Positions 13,852-21,457 of a DNA stretch of 24,370 nt are shown piece after piece. A model generated the notes under the pieces. That model saw only the letters and a program-made list of their open reading frames with translations. It did no database searches and was not told the DNA's origin. Each line of letters opens with the position of its first letter. The stretch's first letter is position 1. The stretch is from positions 1-24,370 of the forward strand of contig JBBSLT010000017.1 in assembly GCA_038233555.1 (NCBI GenBank), read 5' to 3'. This DNA comes from JADDRA01 sp038233555. GTDB taxonomy: Bacteria > Actinomycetota > Acidimicrobiia > Acidimicrobiales > CADCSY01. The position numbers and the translations under genes are program-made.

Positions 13852-14408
13852 CACGCCACCTCTCGGGGCGGCGGAGGCGAACCGCGGTTGGACTCTTCGT
13901 AGGCCCGCAACAGCCCGGCGGGCGTGACGTGCTCAGCGGAAAGCCCCCGCCGGCGAGCAATCACGTCGGGTCGTTGCAGCGCCTGGAGGCCGGCGATGGT
14001 GGCCCGGGCCACGTTGATGTGGTTGGACGAGCCCATCGACTTGCACAACACGTCGTGCACCCCGGCCTCCTCCAGGATCACCCGGGCGGCACCTCCGGCG
14101 ATGACGCCGGTCCCCGGGGCCGCAGGCTTGAGCATCACTCGGGCCGCACCGAACTCACCCATCACCGGGTGGATGATGGTGGAGCCGGCGAGAGGCACGG
14201 AAAAGACGTTCTTCTTGGCGTCCTCGGTGCCCTTCTGGATCGACAGCGGCACCTCACGGGCCTTGCCGTAGCCGAGGCCCACCCGGCCGGCACCGTCGCC
14301 CACCACCACCAGGGCAGCGAACTGGAAGCGCCGTCCGCCCTTGACCACCTTGGACACCCGGCGGGGGCGGGTGATGAGCCTGCCGTCGCGCAAGCCTGCG
14401 TCAGACAT
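13851..14408 (-). CDS. rpsE: 30S ribosomal protein S5
   Basis: The 185-aa product has the N-terminal dsRNA-binding fold KVVKGGRRFQFAALVVVGDG, GRVGLGYGKAREVP, and the C-terminal GTGVIAGGAARVILEEAG and SNHINVARATIAGL. It has a slightly long, Pro-rich C-terminal tail (SPPPPREVA). It follows rplR by 12 nt. Confidence 0.98.
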   Translation of the reverse strand: MSDAGLRDGRLITRPRRVSKVVKGGRRFQFAALVVVGDGAGRVGLGYGKAREVPLSIQKGTEDAKKNVFSVPLAGSTIIHPVMGEFGAARVMLKPAAPGTGVIAGGAARVILEEAGVHDVLCKSMGSSNHINVARATIAGLQALQRPDVIARRRGLSAEHVTPAGLLRAYEESNRGSPPPPREVA

Positions 14409-14420
14409 CTTGATCCCTTC

Positions 14421-14789
14421 TCACAGCTCTAGTCCCGCGTCTCGGGCGGCATCGGCAACCGCCGCCACCCGCCCATGGTAGAGATAGCCACCACGATCGA
14501 ACACCACCCGCTCGATGCCCGCCGCCCGGGCCCGCTCGGCCACCAGACGACCGACGGCCGCAGCCGCCTCACGGTTGCCGGTGGCGCCGGCGCTGCGCAG
14601 GTCGGCCTCCAGGGTGGAGGCTGAGGCCAGCGTACGCCCGGAGACGTCGTCGACCACCTGGGCGATCATGTGGCGGTTGGACCGGAACACGGCCAGGCGG
14701 GGACGATCAGCGACGCCCCGCACCTTCTTACGCACCCGCCGGTGGCGGCGAACGCGCGCCAGATGCTTCTGCTTCACCGACGTGGTCAT
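14421..14789 (-). CDS. rplR: 50S ribosomal protein L18
   Basis: The 122-aa product, from ATG 14789 (MTTSVKQKHLARVRRHRRVRKKV), carries RPRLAVFRSNRHMIAQVVDD and ends FDRGGYLYHGRVAAVADAARDAGLEL, the 5S rRNA-binding L18 family. GGGAG lies 8 nt upstream of this ATG. The longer in-frame reading to 15104 overlaps rplF and is not supported. Confidence 0.97.
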   Translation of the reverse strand: MTTSVKQKHLARVRRHRRVRKKVRGVADRPRLAVFRSNRHMIAQVVDDVSGRTLASASTLEADLRSAGATGNREAAAAVGRLVAERARAAGIERVVFDRGGYLYHGRVAAVADAARDAGLEL

Positions 14790-14835
14790 ATGCGGTCTCC
14801 CGACCTCGAAGTCTTCAGAACCAACCGGTGGAGCC

Positions 14836-15375
14836 TCACTTGGCTGCCTTCCCGGACTTGCGCACGACCCGCTCACCGAGGTAGCGCACGCCCTTGCCCT
14901 TGTAGGGCTCGGGCTTGCGCAGGGCCCGGATGTCGGCCGCAACCTGGCCGACCCGCTGCTTATCGTTGCCTTCGACCACCACTCGGGTAGGAACGGGCAC
15001 GGTGAAGCGGATCCCCTCGGGCGCCTCCATCGAGACGGGGTGGCTGAAGCCGAGGGCCAGGTCGAGGTGTTGGTCGTTGCGAGCCGTGGCCCGGTACCCC
15101 ACACCTACGATCTCGAGCTCCTTGGTGTAGCCGGTGGTGACACCGGTCACCATGTTGGCCACCAGTGACCGTACGAGTCCGTGGCGCGAACGGCTGGCCC
15201 GGTCGTCGTCGGGACGCTCGACCAGCAACGTTGCGTCGTCCTGGCGAACGGTGATCGGCTCGGGCAACTCACGGTCGAGGGTGCCTCTCGGACCCTTGAC
15301 CGTGACGGTACGCCCGGAGACGGAGAACTCGACACCGCTCGGAAGCGGAATGGGGGAACGACCGACCCTGCTCAT
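14836..15375 (-). CDS. rplF: 50S ribosomal protein L6
   Basis: The 179-aa product starts MSRVGRSPIPLPSGVEFSV at 15375 with AAGGA upstream; an ATG at 15420 would add an unrelated extension inside rpsH. It has the duplicated L6 fold, with VKGPRGTLDREL in the first half and EPYKGKGVRYLGERVVRKSGK at the end. Confidence 0.97.
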   Translation of the reverse strand: MSRVGRSPIPLPSGVEFSVSGRTVTVKGPRGTLDRELPEPITVRQDDATLLVERPDDDRASRSRHGLVRSLVANMVTGVTTGYTKELEIVGVGYRATARNDQHLDLALGFSHPVSMEAPEGIRFTVPVPTRVVVEGNDKQRVGQVAADIRALRKPEPYKGKGVRYLGERVVRKSGKAAK

Positions 15376-15391
15376 ATCTTCCTTACTCTCC

Positions 15392-15796
15392 TCACCAGAC
15401 GTAGCAAAGGATCTCGCCACCCACTCGGCGCTGGCGCGCCTCGCGGTCGGTCATCAGTCCCTGACTGGTCGACAACACGGCGACGCCCAGGCCACCGAGC
15501 ACCCGGGGAAGTCGATCGGCCGGACGATAGATGCGCAGCCCCGGCTTGGACACTCGCTTTATGCCCGAGATGGTCCGCTCCCGGTCCGCCGAGTACTTCA
15601 TGTCGACGGTGAGCAGGCGCCAGGGGCGCCCGGGTTCGTCAGTCACGGCGAAGTCGGCGATGTAGCCCTCGCGCTTGAGCACGGCGGCCAGCGCCTCTTT
15701 CAGCTTGGACGTCGGCATGCGCACCTGGTCATGGAAGGCGACGTTGCCGTTGCGCAACCGGGTCAACATGTCAGCGACGGGGTCGGTCATCGTCAT
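15392..15796 (-). CDS. rpsH: 30S ribosomal protein S8
   Basis: The 134-aa product begins MTMTDPVADMLTRLRNGN, the usual start for actinobacterial S8, and carries RVSKPGLRIYRPADRLPRVLGGLGVAVLSTSQGLMTDREAR. A second ATG two codons in (15790) is also possible. In E. coli S8 is the translational repressor of the spc operon; nothing here proves that role. Confidence 0.97.
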   Translation of the reverse strand: MTMTDPVADMLTRLRNGNVAFHDQVRMPTSKLKEALAAVLKREGYIADFAVTDEPGRPWRLLTVDMKYSADRERTISGIKRVSKPGLRIYRPADRLPRVLGGLGVAVLSTSQGLMTDREARQRRVGGEILCYVW

Positions 15797-15803
15797 GAGC
15801 GCA

Positions 15804-15989
15804 TCACCAACTCGCCTTGGTCACGCCCGGCACCTCGCCGGCATGCACCATTTCGCGGAGGCAGATACGGCACAGGCCGAACTTGCGGTACACGGCCCGG
15901 GGCCGGCCGCAGCGCTGGCAGCGGGTGTACGCCCGCACCTTGTACTTGGGGGTGCGCTTCTGCTTCTCGATCAGGGCCTTCTTCGCCAT
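15804..15989 (-). CDS. rpsN: 30S ribosomal protein S14, zinc-binding (type Z)
   Basis: The 61-aa product MAKKALIEKQKR has CQRCGRPRAVYRKFGLCRIC, giving the two CxxC pairs of the short zinc-binding S14. It lies 6 nt after rplE and 7 nt before rpsH. Confidence 0.98.
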   Translation of the reverse strand: MAKKALIEKQKRTPKYKVRAYTRCQRCGRPRAVYRKFGLCRICLREMVHAGEVPGVTKASW

Positions 15990-15995
15990 GGATGG

Positions 15996-16592
15996 CTAAC
16001 TCCTGGGGGTCTCTCGGCGGAACGGGAACTTGAAGGCGTCGAGCAGGGCTCGGCCCTCGGCGTCGGTGCGCGCCGTGGTCACGATGACGATGTCCATGCC
16101 GTGGACGGCATCGACGTTGTCGTAGTCGATCTCGGGGAAGATGAGTTGCTCGGTGATTCCGAAGGTGTAGTTCCCCCGGCCGTCGAAGCTGTTGGGAGGC
16201 AAGCCCCGGAAGTCACGGATGCGGGGGATGGCCAGCGCCACCAGGCGGTCGAAGAACTCCCACATGCGATCACCGCGCAAGGTGACCTTGCAGCCGATCG
16301 GGTTCTCCTCCCGCAGTTTGAAGGCGGCGATGGACTTGCGGGCCCGGGTCACGATGGGCTTTTGCCCCGAGATCAAGGTGAGGTCGCGCACGGCGCCGTC
16401 GAGGAGCGACGGCTGCGCCACGGCCCCGCCCACGCCCATGTTGATCACGATCTTCTCGAAGCGGGGCACTTCCATGACGTTGGCCAGGCCGAGCTGTTCG
16501 CCGAGCGCGGCACGCACCTCGGAGTCGTAGCGCAGACGCAGGCGTGGACGCTCGGTTGCCGTGGCGCTGGGAGGTGTCTCGGTGGTGGTCAT
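15996..16592 (-). CDS. rplE: 50S ribosomal protein L5
   Basis: The 198-aa product has NVMEVPRFEKIVINMGVG, SGQKPIVTRARKSIAAFKLRE and FPEIDYDNVDAVHGMDIVIVTTA, diagnostic of 5S rRNA-binding L5. It has a 20-residue N-terminal extension (MTTTETPPSATATERPR) compared with E. coli. The ATG overlaps the rplX stop as ATGA. Confidence 0.98.
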   Translation of the reverse strand: MTTTETPPSATATERPRLRLRYDSEVRAALGEQLGLANVMEVPRFEKIVINMGVGGAVAQPSLLDGAVRDLTLISGQKPIVTRARKSIAAFKLREENPIGCKVTLRGDRMWEFFDRLVALAIPRIRDFRGLPPNSFDGRGNYTFGITEQLIFPEIDYDNVDAVHGMDIVIVTTARTDAEGRALLDAFKFPFRRETPRS

Positions 16593-16900
16593 TGAAGGTC
16601 CGCCCCCGTTCTCCGACAGATCCGGATCTTTTCGCCGTCGTCGTCGAAGCGGTAGGCCACACGGGTGGGCTTACCGTCGGCGGGGCTGATGATGGCGACG
16701 TTGGAGACGTGCATGGGCATGTCCTTGTCGATGATCCCGCCCTGCATCGTCATGCGCGTCGGCCGCTGGTGCTTCTTGGCGACGTTGACGCCCTCGACGA
16801 TGACCTTCTCCTCCTTGGGCAGGGCGCGCATGACCACGCCCTCCTTGCCGCGGTCCTTGCCCGAGAGCACGACCACCCGATCACCTTTCTTGATCTTCAT
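16589..16900 (-). CDS. rplX: 50S ribosomal protein L24
   Basis: The 103-aa product starts MKIKKGDRVVVLSGKDRGKEG (KOW motif) and continues VEGVNVAKKHQRP, typical of L24. ATG 16900 overlaps the rplN stop by one base; a GTG codon directly before it is the alternative. The stop overlaps rplE by 4 nt. Confidence 0.97.
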   Translation of the reverse strand: MKIKKGDRVVVLSGKDRGKEGVVMRALPKEEKVIVEGVNVAKKHQRPTRMTMQGGIIDKDMPMHVSNVAIISPADGKPTRVAYRFDDDGEKIRICRRTGADLQ

Positions 16901-17268
16901 CACAACACCTCAGGGGCGAGAGAAACGATGCGCATGAACTTCTTGTCTCGCAGCTCGCGGCCCACCGGGCCGAAGATGCGGGTGCCTCGGGGCTGGCGAG
17001 CGTCGTTGATGAGCACGGCGGCGTTCTCGTCGAAGCGGATGTAGGAACCGTCCGGGCGGCGCTTCTCCTTCTTCACCCGCACCACCACGCAGCGCACGAC
17101 GTCGCCCCGCTTGACCGCAGCACCGGGGATGGCGTCTTTGACGGTGGCCACGAAGACGTCGCCGATCGACGCGTAGCGTCGCCGGGAGCCGCCGAGCACC
17201 TTGATGCACAGCACCTCTTTGGCTCCGCTGTTATCGGCCACCCGCAGCCGTGATTCTTGCTGAATCAT
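16900..17268 (-). CDS. rplN: 50S ribosomal protein L14
   Basis: The 122-aa product MIQQESRLRVADNSGAKEVLCIKVLGG continues with VKDAIPGAAVKRGDVVRCVVVR and ends RIVSLAPEVL: full-length L14. It is the first gene of the spc-type block and follows a 72-nt spacer after rpsQ, the largest gap within the S10-spc block apart from the accessory-gene junction. Confidence 0.98.
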   Translation of the reverse strand: MIQQESRLRVADNSGAKEVLCIKVLGGSRRRYASIGDVFVATVKDAIPGAAVKRGDVVRCVVVRVKKEKRRPDGSYIRFDENAAVLINDARQPRGTRIFGPVGRELRDKKFMRIVSLAPEVL

Positions 17269-17340
17269 CGCGTCTCCTTCGGAGCCGCATGATCTGATGC
17301 TGACTCTGTTCGCCTCCGCAGGCGTCGGCTCATCATGACG
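17269..17340. promoter_or_regulatory. rpsQ-rplN spacer with small hairpin (S10/spc boundary)
   Basis: This 72-nt gap coincides with the classical boundary between the S10 and spc operons. It contains CGCCT-CCGC-AGGCG (17311-17324) inside a wider CATGAT...ATCATG pair (17288-17293 with 17332-17337). It may act in transcript processing or as a leader for rplN. No convincing promoter is seen. Confidence 0.35.
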
Positions 17341-17628
17341 CTACCGCGCTCGGTCGAGGATCTCGATGAGGCGCCAGCGCTTGCGCCTGGACAGGGGACG
17401 GGTCTCTTGCACCCGTACCCGGTCGCCCACCCGGGCGTCGTTGGTCTCGTCGTGGGCGAAGAGGCGGCCGGTGCGCTGCATGGTCTTGTCGTAGCGGGGG
17501 TGGCGAACCCGGTCGACGACGCGTACGACGATGGTCTTGTCCATCGAGGTCGATGCCACCACGCCCTCGCGCACCTTGCGGGTGTTGGGCCGGGCGACAG
17601 GGCCCGGCGTTTCGGTGGTCTCAGCCAC
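17341..17628 (-). CDS. rpsQ: 30S ribosomal protein S17
   Basis: The 95-aa product has REGVVASTSMDKTIVVRVVDRVRHPRYDKTMQRT and DRVRVQETRPLSRRKRWRLIEIL, the S17 OB-fold. The GTG start at 17628 overlaps the end of rpmC by 8 nt. An N-terminal extension of about 16 residues precedes the conserved fold. Confidence 0.97.
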   Translation of the reverse strand: MAETTETPGPVARPNTRKVREGVVASTSMDKTIVVRVVDRVRHPRYDKTMQRTGRLFAHDETNDARVGDRVRVQETRPLSRRKRWRLIEILDRAR

Positions 17629-17887
17629 GGGTCATACCTTCCTGGTCGACTTTGCCTTGATTCTGTCCCTGGCTGGCCAGGGCCTCAGCGGCGGCGATCT
17701 CCCGCTCCCGCAGCAGGGTGTTGAGTCGGGCGACATCCCTACGGACCTCGCCCAGGCGGGCGTGGTTGTCGAGCTGGCCGGTGACGTGTTGAAAGCGCAG
17801 GTTGAACTGTTCGGCCTTGGCCTCGCTCAGACGCTCCACCAGGTCGTCGTCGCCCAGGTTGCGCAACTCGGCACTCTTGGACGCCAT
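17621..17887 (-). CDS. rpmC: 50S ribosomal protein L29
   Basis: The 88-aa product from ATG 17887 (MASKSAELRNLGDDDLVERL) has AEQFNLRFQHVTGQLDNHARLGEVRRDVARLNTLLRER, the two-helix L29 hairpin. A GAGG ribosome binding site lies 6 nt upstream. A C-terminal extension of about 20 residues follows the fold. An earlier in-frame ATG at 17905 overlaps rplP and is less likely. Confidence 0.96.
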   Translation of the reverse strand: MASKSAELRNLGDDDLVERLSEAKAEQFNLRFQHVTGQLDNHARLGEVRRDVARLNTLLREREIAAAEALASQGQNQGKVDQEGMTRG

Positions 17888-17888
17888 C

Positions 17889-18311
17889 TCAGACCTCCTC
17901 GGCATCGGAGCGACGGATGAATCGAGCCCGGATGGGCAGCTTTTGGATGGCCCGTTCGAGGGCTTCTCGAGCCAGCTCCTCGCTGACCCCGGCCAGCTCG
18001 AAGAGCACCCGGCCGGGCTTGACCACGGCCACCCAGTGCTCAGGGTTTCCCTTGCCCGAACCCATGCGGGTCTCGGCCGGCTTCTGGGTCACCGGCCGGT
18101 CGGGGAAAATGGTGATCCACACCTTGCCGCCGCGCTTGACGTGGCGAGTCATGGCGATACGGGCGGCCTCGATCTGGCGGGCGGTGATCCATCCCGGCTC
18201 GAGCGCCTGGATGCCGTACTCACCGAAGTTCACCATGGTGCCGCCCGTCGCCGGACCGGTCATGCGCCCGCGGTGCTGCTTGCGGTGCGCCACCTTCTTG
18301 GGCATGAGCAT
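17889..18311 (-). CDS. rplP: 50S ribosomal protein L16
   Basis: The 140-aa product starts MLMPKKVAHRKQHRGRMTGPATGG and contains GIQALEPGWITARQIEAARIAMTRH and GSGKGNPEHWVAVVKPGRVLFE, standard L16 next to the peptidyl-transferase and A-site region. Gaps to rpsC and rpmC are only 3 and 1 nt. Confidence 0.98.
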   Translation of the reverse strand: MLMPKKVAHRKQHRGRMTGPATGGTMVNFGEYGIQALEPGWITARQIEAARIAMTRHVKRGGKVWITIFPDRPVTQKPAETRMGSGKGNPEHWVAVVKPGRVLFELAGVSEELAREALERAIQKLPIRARFIRRSDAEEV

Positions 18312-18314
18312 GGG

Positions 18315-19226
18315 CTAGTCACTCTCCCCGGGGCGGAAGTGCGGCGTCTCGTGGTGCTCTCGCGTGAGGCGTTCGATCTCCTCCTCCTCGGCCAACAGGC
18401 GCTCGAGCTCAGGATCGGCCTCTTTGATGATGGGCTCGGCCTCGCTCGCCTCGGTGCCTTCGCCGGGACTACCTTCGCCTTCAGCCTTGCGCCGGCCGCC
18501 TCCGGCGGAGACGACCTTGCGGGGACGGGGCGCCCCTGAGGTCTCACCCACGGCCATGGCCGCCTCGCGGGTGGCCTTGTCGTCGCCGGAGGTCTTGTAG
18601 GGCAGGATGTCGCCCTTGTAGATCCACACCTTCACGCCGATGCGGCCGTAGGTGGTGCGAGCTTCCCGGAAGCCGTAGTCGATGTCGGCTCGCAGGGTGT
18701 GCAGGGGCACCCGGCCCTCCCGGTACCACTCGGTGCGGCTCATCTCGGCCCCGTTGAGGCGGCCTGAGCACTGCACCCGGATACCGAGCACGCCCGCCTT
18801 CTGGGCGTTCTGCACGGCTCGCTTCATGGCCCGGCGGAAGTTGACCCGCCCGGCCAGCTGGTCGGCCACGCCCTGGGCGATGAGGACGGCGTCGAGCTCG
18901 GGCTGCTTGATCTCTTGGATGTTGAGCTGCACCCGGTTGTTACCGGTGATCTTGGCCAAGCCCGCCCGCAAGCGGTCGGCCTCGCTCCCCCGCCGCCCGA
19001 TGACGATGCCGGGGCGGGCGGTGTGGACGTCGACGCGGAGCCGGTCACGGGTGCGTTCGATCTCGACGCGGCTGATGGCGGCGTGAGGCAACTGGGTCAT
19101 CAGGTAGTCACGGACCTGCCAGTCCGAGATCAGGTACTCGGTGTACTCCCGGTCGGAGAACCAACGTGACTTCCAGTCGGTGGTGATCCCCAGTCGGAAG
19201 CCATAAGGATTGACTTTGTGGCCCAT
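18315..19226 (-). CDS. rpsC: 30S ribosomal protein S3 with long acidic C-terminal tail
   Basis: Residues 1-210 are standard S3: MGHKVNPYGFRLGITTDWKSRW, a KH-type domain around VDVHTARPGIVIGRRGSEADRLR, and GRLNGAEMSRTEWYREGRVPLHTLRADIDYG. The protein is 303 aa, about 70 longer than E. coli S3. The tail is first Gly/Arg/Lys-rich (VSAGGGRRKAEG) and then strongly acidic (EADPELERLLAEEEEIERL). A GC palindrome, CCGCC-TCC-GGCGG at 18496-18508, lies in the tail-coding part. The tail is probably disordered or helical on the solvent side. Confidence 0.97.
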   Translation of the reverse strand: MGHKVNPYGFRLGITTDWKSRWFSDREYTEYLISDWQVRDYLMTQLPHAAISRVEIERTRDRLRVDVHTARPGIVIGRRGSEADRLRAGLAKITGNNRVQLNIQEIKQPELDAVLIAQGVADQLAGRVNFRRAMKRAVQNAQKAGVLGIRVQCSGRLNGAEMSRTEWYREGRVPLHTLRADIDYGFREARTTYGRIGVKVWIYKGDILPYKTSGDDKATREAAMAVGETSGAPRPRKVVSAGGGRRKAEGEGSPGEGTEASEAEPIIKEADPELERLLAEEEEIERLTREHHETPHFRPGESD

Positions 19227-19228
19227 GG

Positions 19229-20029
19229 TTACCCTACCTCCGGGTCTTTGGTCTGATCCTGCGGCGCCTCTGGCACATTGTCCGCCTTCGGCGGAACTTC
19301 TGAGGCTGGCCTCTCATCTGCCGCCTGCGGCGGAACGTCTGAGGCTGGCGCATCGCTTGGCGAGCCCGCGAGTTGGGGGTCGTCCTCGTCCTCGAACAGG
19401 TTCAAGCCTTCGCTACTGGAGGTCTCTTCCGCCTGCGGCGGAACCTCCTCCTCTCCCAGCTGCGATGCTTCGTTCGGCCCGGGCGTTGTCGTCTCCGGCT
19501 GGGCCGTCGCTGGAGTTGCTGGTGCGCCTGACTTGGGCTTGCTCCGTCTGCGGCGGGTGCGGCCGGTGGTTTCGGGGGCGGCTTCTTGGCCGGCTCGGCG
19601 GGCGGTGCGGCTGGTGGGGCGGGAGGCGTTGCGGTTGCGCCGCCGTTCAAGCTGCTCCTCGCTCAGGCGGGTGAGCTCGATGGTGATATGGCAGGTCCGC
19701 TTGCGGATGCGGGTGGCTCGGCCCCGGGCGCGGGGGCGGAAGCGGCGGATGGTCCGACCCTCGTCGGCGTAGCACGCCGAGACGAAGAGGTCTTCGGCGA
19801 TCTGGTCGTCGTTGTGCTCGGCGTTGGCGATGGCCGAGCGCAAGAGCTTGCCGATGACGAGGGCGGCGTCACGCTCGCAGAAGCGAAGGATGTCCTGGGC
19901 CGCGTTCACCTCGGTGCCGCGGATGAGATCGAGCACCGCCCGGGCCTTGGTGGCCGACATGCGCACGAAGCGCACGCGGGCGACCGTCCCGGGCTTGGCG
20001 CCTGGTCGGGCGTTGTAGGTCGCGGTCAT
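19229..20029 (-). CDS. rplV: 50S ribosomal protein L22 with about 140-residue disordered tail
   Basis: Residues about 10-125 are L22: RFVRMSATKARAVLDLIRG, AIANAEHN, FVSACYADEGRTIRRFRPRARGRATRIRKRTCHITIEL, which includes the exit-tunnel beta-hairpin. The rest (about 140 aa) is a low-complexity extension: first Arg/Lys-rich (TGRTRRRRSKPK), then acidic and Pro/Ala/Ser-rich with repeated xVPPQA/xVPPKA segments. Bacterial L22 is normally 110-130 aa; some actinobacteria have shorter tails. No frameshift or stop interrupts the extension. Start ATG 20029 follows the rpsS stop by 1 nt. Confidence 0.95.
   Translation of the reverse strand: MTATYNARPGAKPGTVARVRFVRMSATKARAVLDLIRGTEVNAAQDILRFCERDAALVIGKLLRSAIANAEHNDDQIAEDLFVSACYADEGRTIRRFRPRARGRATRIRKRTCHITIELTRLSEEQLERRRNRNASRPTSRTARRAGQEAAPETTGRTRRRRSKPKSGAPATPATAQPETTTPGPNEASQLGEEEVPPQAEETSSSEGLNLFEDEDDPQLAGSPSDAPASDVPPQAADERPASEVPPKADNVPEAPQDQTKDPEVG
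19282..19349. repeat. Duplicated 29-bp unit with GC palindrome inside the rplV tail
   Basis: 19282-19310 and 19321-19349 are 27/29 identical and 39 bp (13 codons) apart. Each begins with the palindrome CCGCC-N3-GGCGG followed by AAC. A third palindrome copy is at 19429-19441. All are in frame and read VPPKA or VPPQA on the coding strand. Confidence 0.85.
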
Positions 20030-20030
20030 G

Positions 20031-20309
20031 TCAGCGTCGCCCGCCGCGCTCTTGGCCGGCGTGGAAGCGGAAGGTCCGGGTGGGGGCGAACTCGCCCAAC
20101 TTGTGGCCCACCATGGATTCCGTGATGTAGACGGGCACGTGCTTGCGCCCGTCGTGAACGGCGATGGTGTGGCCGACCATGTCGGGGATGATGGTGGAGC
20201 GCCGGGACCACGTCTTGATGACCCGCTTCTCCTTCTGGGCGTTGAGGGCGTCGACCTTCTTCAGCAGGTGGTCGTCGACAAACGGACCCTTCTTGAGGCT
20301 ACGCGGCAT
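20031..20309 (-). CDS. rpsS: 30S ribosomal protein S19
   Basis: The 92-aa product begins MPRSLKKGPFVDDHLLKKVD and has KTWSRRSTIIPDMVGHTIAVHDGRKHVPVYITESMVGHKLGEFAPTR in sequence, so it is full-length S19. It lies 11 nt after rplB and 1 nt before rplV. Confidence 0.98.
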   Translation of the reverse strand: MPRSLKKGPFVDDHLLKKVDALNAQKEKRVIKTWSRRSTIIPDMVGHTIAVHDGRKHVPVYITESMVGHKLGEFAPTRTFRFHAGQERGGRR

Positions 20310-20320
20310 GTCCTTCTCCC

Positions 20321-21157
20321 CTAGCGCCGGGCGCCGCGAGTGCGGCGACGGCGAACGATCATCTGGTCGGAGTCCTTCTTGCGTGAGCGGGTGCGGCCCT
20401 CGGGCTTGCCCCAGGGTGAAACCGGGTGACGGCCACCGGAGGTCTTGCCTTCCCCACCACCGAGGGGATGGTCGACGGGGTTCATGGCCACGCCCCGGGT
20501 CTGGGGACGCACACCCTTCCAGCGGTTGCGGCCAGCCTTGCCCAGCGACAGCAGTTCAGCCTCGGAGTTGCCCACCTCTCCGATGGTCGCCCGACAATCG
20601 ATCGACACTCGGCGCATCTCACTGCTGGGCAGGCGCAGGGTGACGAAGTCGCCCTCCTTGGCCACCAGTTGCACGCTCGCGCCGGCGCTGCGGGCCATCT
20701 TGGCCCCCGCACCCGGCTTGAGCTCGATGTTGTGGATCGTGGTGCCCACCGGGATGAAGCGCATCGGCAGGGCGTTGCCGGGCCGGATGTCAGAGCCCTG
20801 GCCGCTGCGCAAGATGTCGCCGACACCCACCCGGGCAGGTGCGAGGATGTAGCGCTTTTCGCCGTCGAGGTAGTGGAGCAGGGCGATACGGGCGTTGCGG
20901 TTGGGGTCGTACTCGATGGCGGCCACCTTGGCCGGCACACCGTCCTTGGTCCGCTTGAAGTCGATGATCCGGTACTGCTGTTTGTGGCCGCCCCCACGGT
21001 GGCGGGCCGTCTTGCGACCATAGTTGTTGCGCCCGCCGGTCGAGGTCCGTGCGGACAAGAGGGACCGCTCCGGGTGATCCTTGGTGATCTCCGAGAAGTC
21101 GGAGACCGTCTGGAACCGACGGCCGGCACTGGTGGGATTGCGTTTGCGCAGGGGCAT
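20321..21157 (-). CDS. rplB: 50S ribosomal protein L2
   Basis: The 278-aa product has GRNNYGRKTARHRGGGHKQQYRIIDFKR, EYDPNRNARIALLHY, and the peptidyl-transferase-proximal VAMNPVDHPLGGGEGKTSGG with the conserved histidine. It ends in a basic KKDSDQMIVRRRRTRGARR. A normal full-length L2. Confidence 0.98.
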   Translation of the reverse strand: MPLRKRNPTSAGRRFQTVSDFSEITKDHPERSLLSARTSTGGRNNYGRKTARHRGGGHKQQYRIIDFKRTKDGVPAKVAAIEYDPNRNARIALLHYLDGEKRYILAPARVGVGDILRSGQGSDIRPGNALPMRFIPVGTTIHNIELKPGAGAKMARSAGASVQLVAKEGDFVTLRLPSSEMRRVSIDCRATIGEVGNSEAELLSLGKAGRNRWKGVRPQTRGVAMNPVDHPLGGGEGKTSGGRHPVSPWGKPEGRTRSRKKDSDQMIVRRRRTRGARR

Positions 21158-21169
21158 CTTTGTCTGCTC

Positions 21170-21457
21170 CTAGCTCTCGAAGAGATCGATGCTGTCGCCC
21201 TCGACCAGGGTCACGACCGCTCGCTTGGTGTCGGGGCGACGGCCGAAGGTGGCCGTCCGGCGATTGCGCTTGCGCTTGCCCTTGCGGTTGAGCGTGTTGA
21301 CCTTGACCACCTTGACCCCGAAAAGCGTCTCGATCGCTTGGCGGACCTGGATCTTGTTGGCGTCGCGATGGATCTCGAAGGTGTAGGCCCCTTCGTCGAG
21401 CAAGGCGTAGGACTTCTCGCTCACAACCGGTCGGATGATCACATCGTGGGCGTCCAT
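21170..21457 (-). CDS. rplW: 50S ribosomal protein L23
   Basis: The 95-aa product starts MDAHDVIIRPVVSEKSYALLDEGAYTFEIH at 21457 and has KVVKVNTLNRKGKRKR, typical of L23 at the tunnel exit. ATG overlaps the rplD stop as TGATG. The in-frame extension to 21517 lies within rplD and is rejected. Confidence 0.97.
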   Translation of the reverse strand: MDAHDVIIRPVVSEKSYALLDEGAYTFEIHRDANKIQVRQAIETLFGVKVVKVNTLNRKGKRKRNRRTATFGRRPDTKRAVVTLVEGDSIDLFES

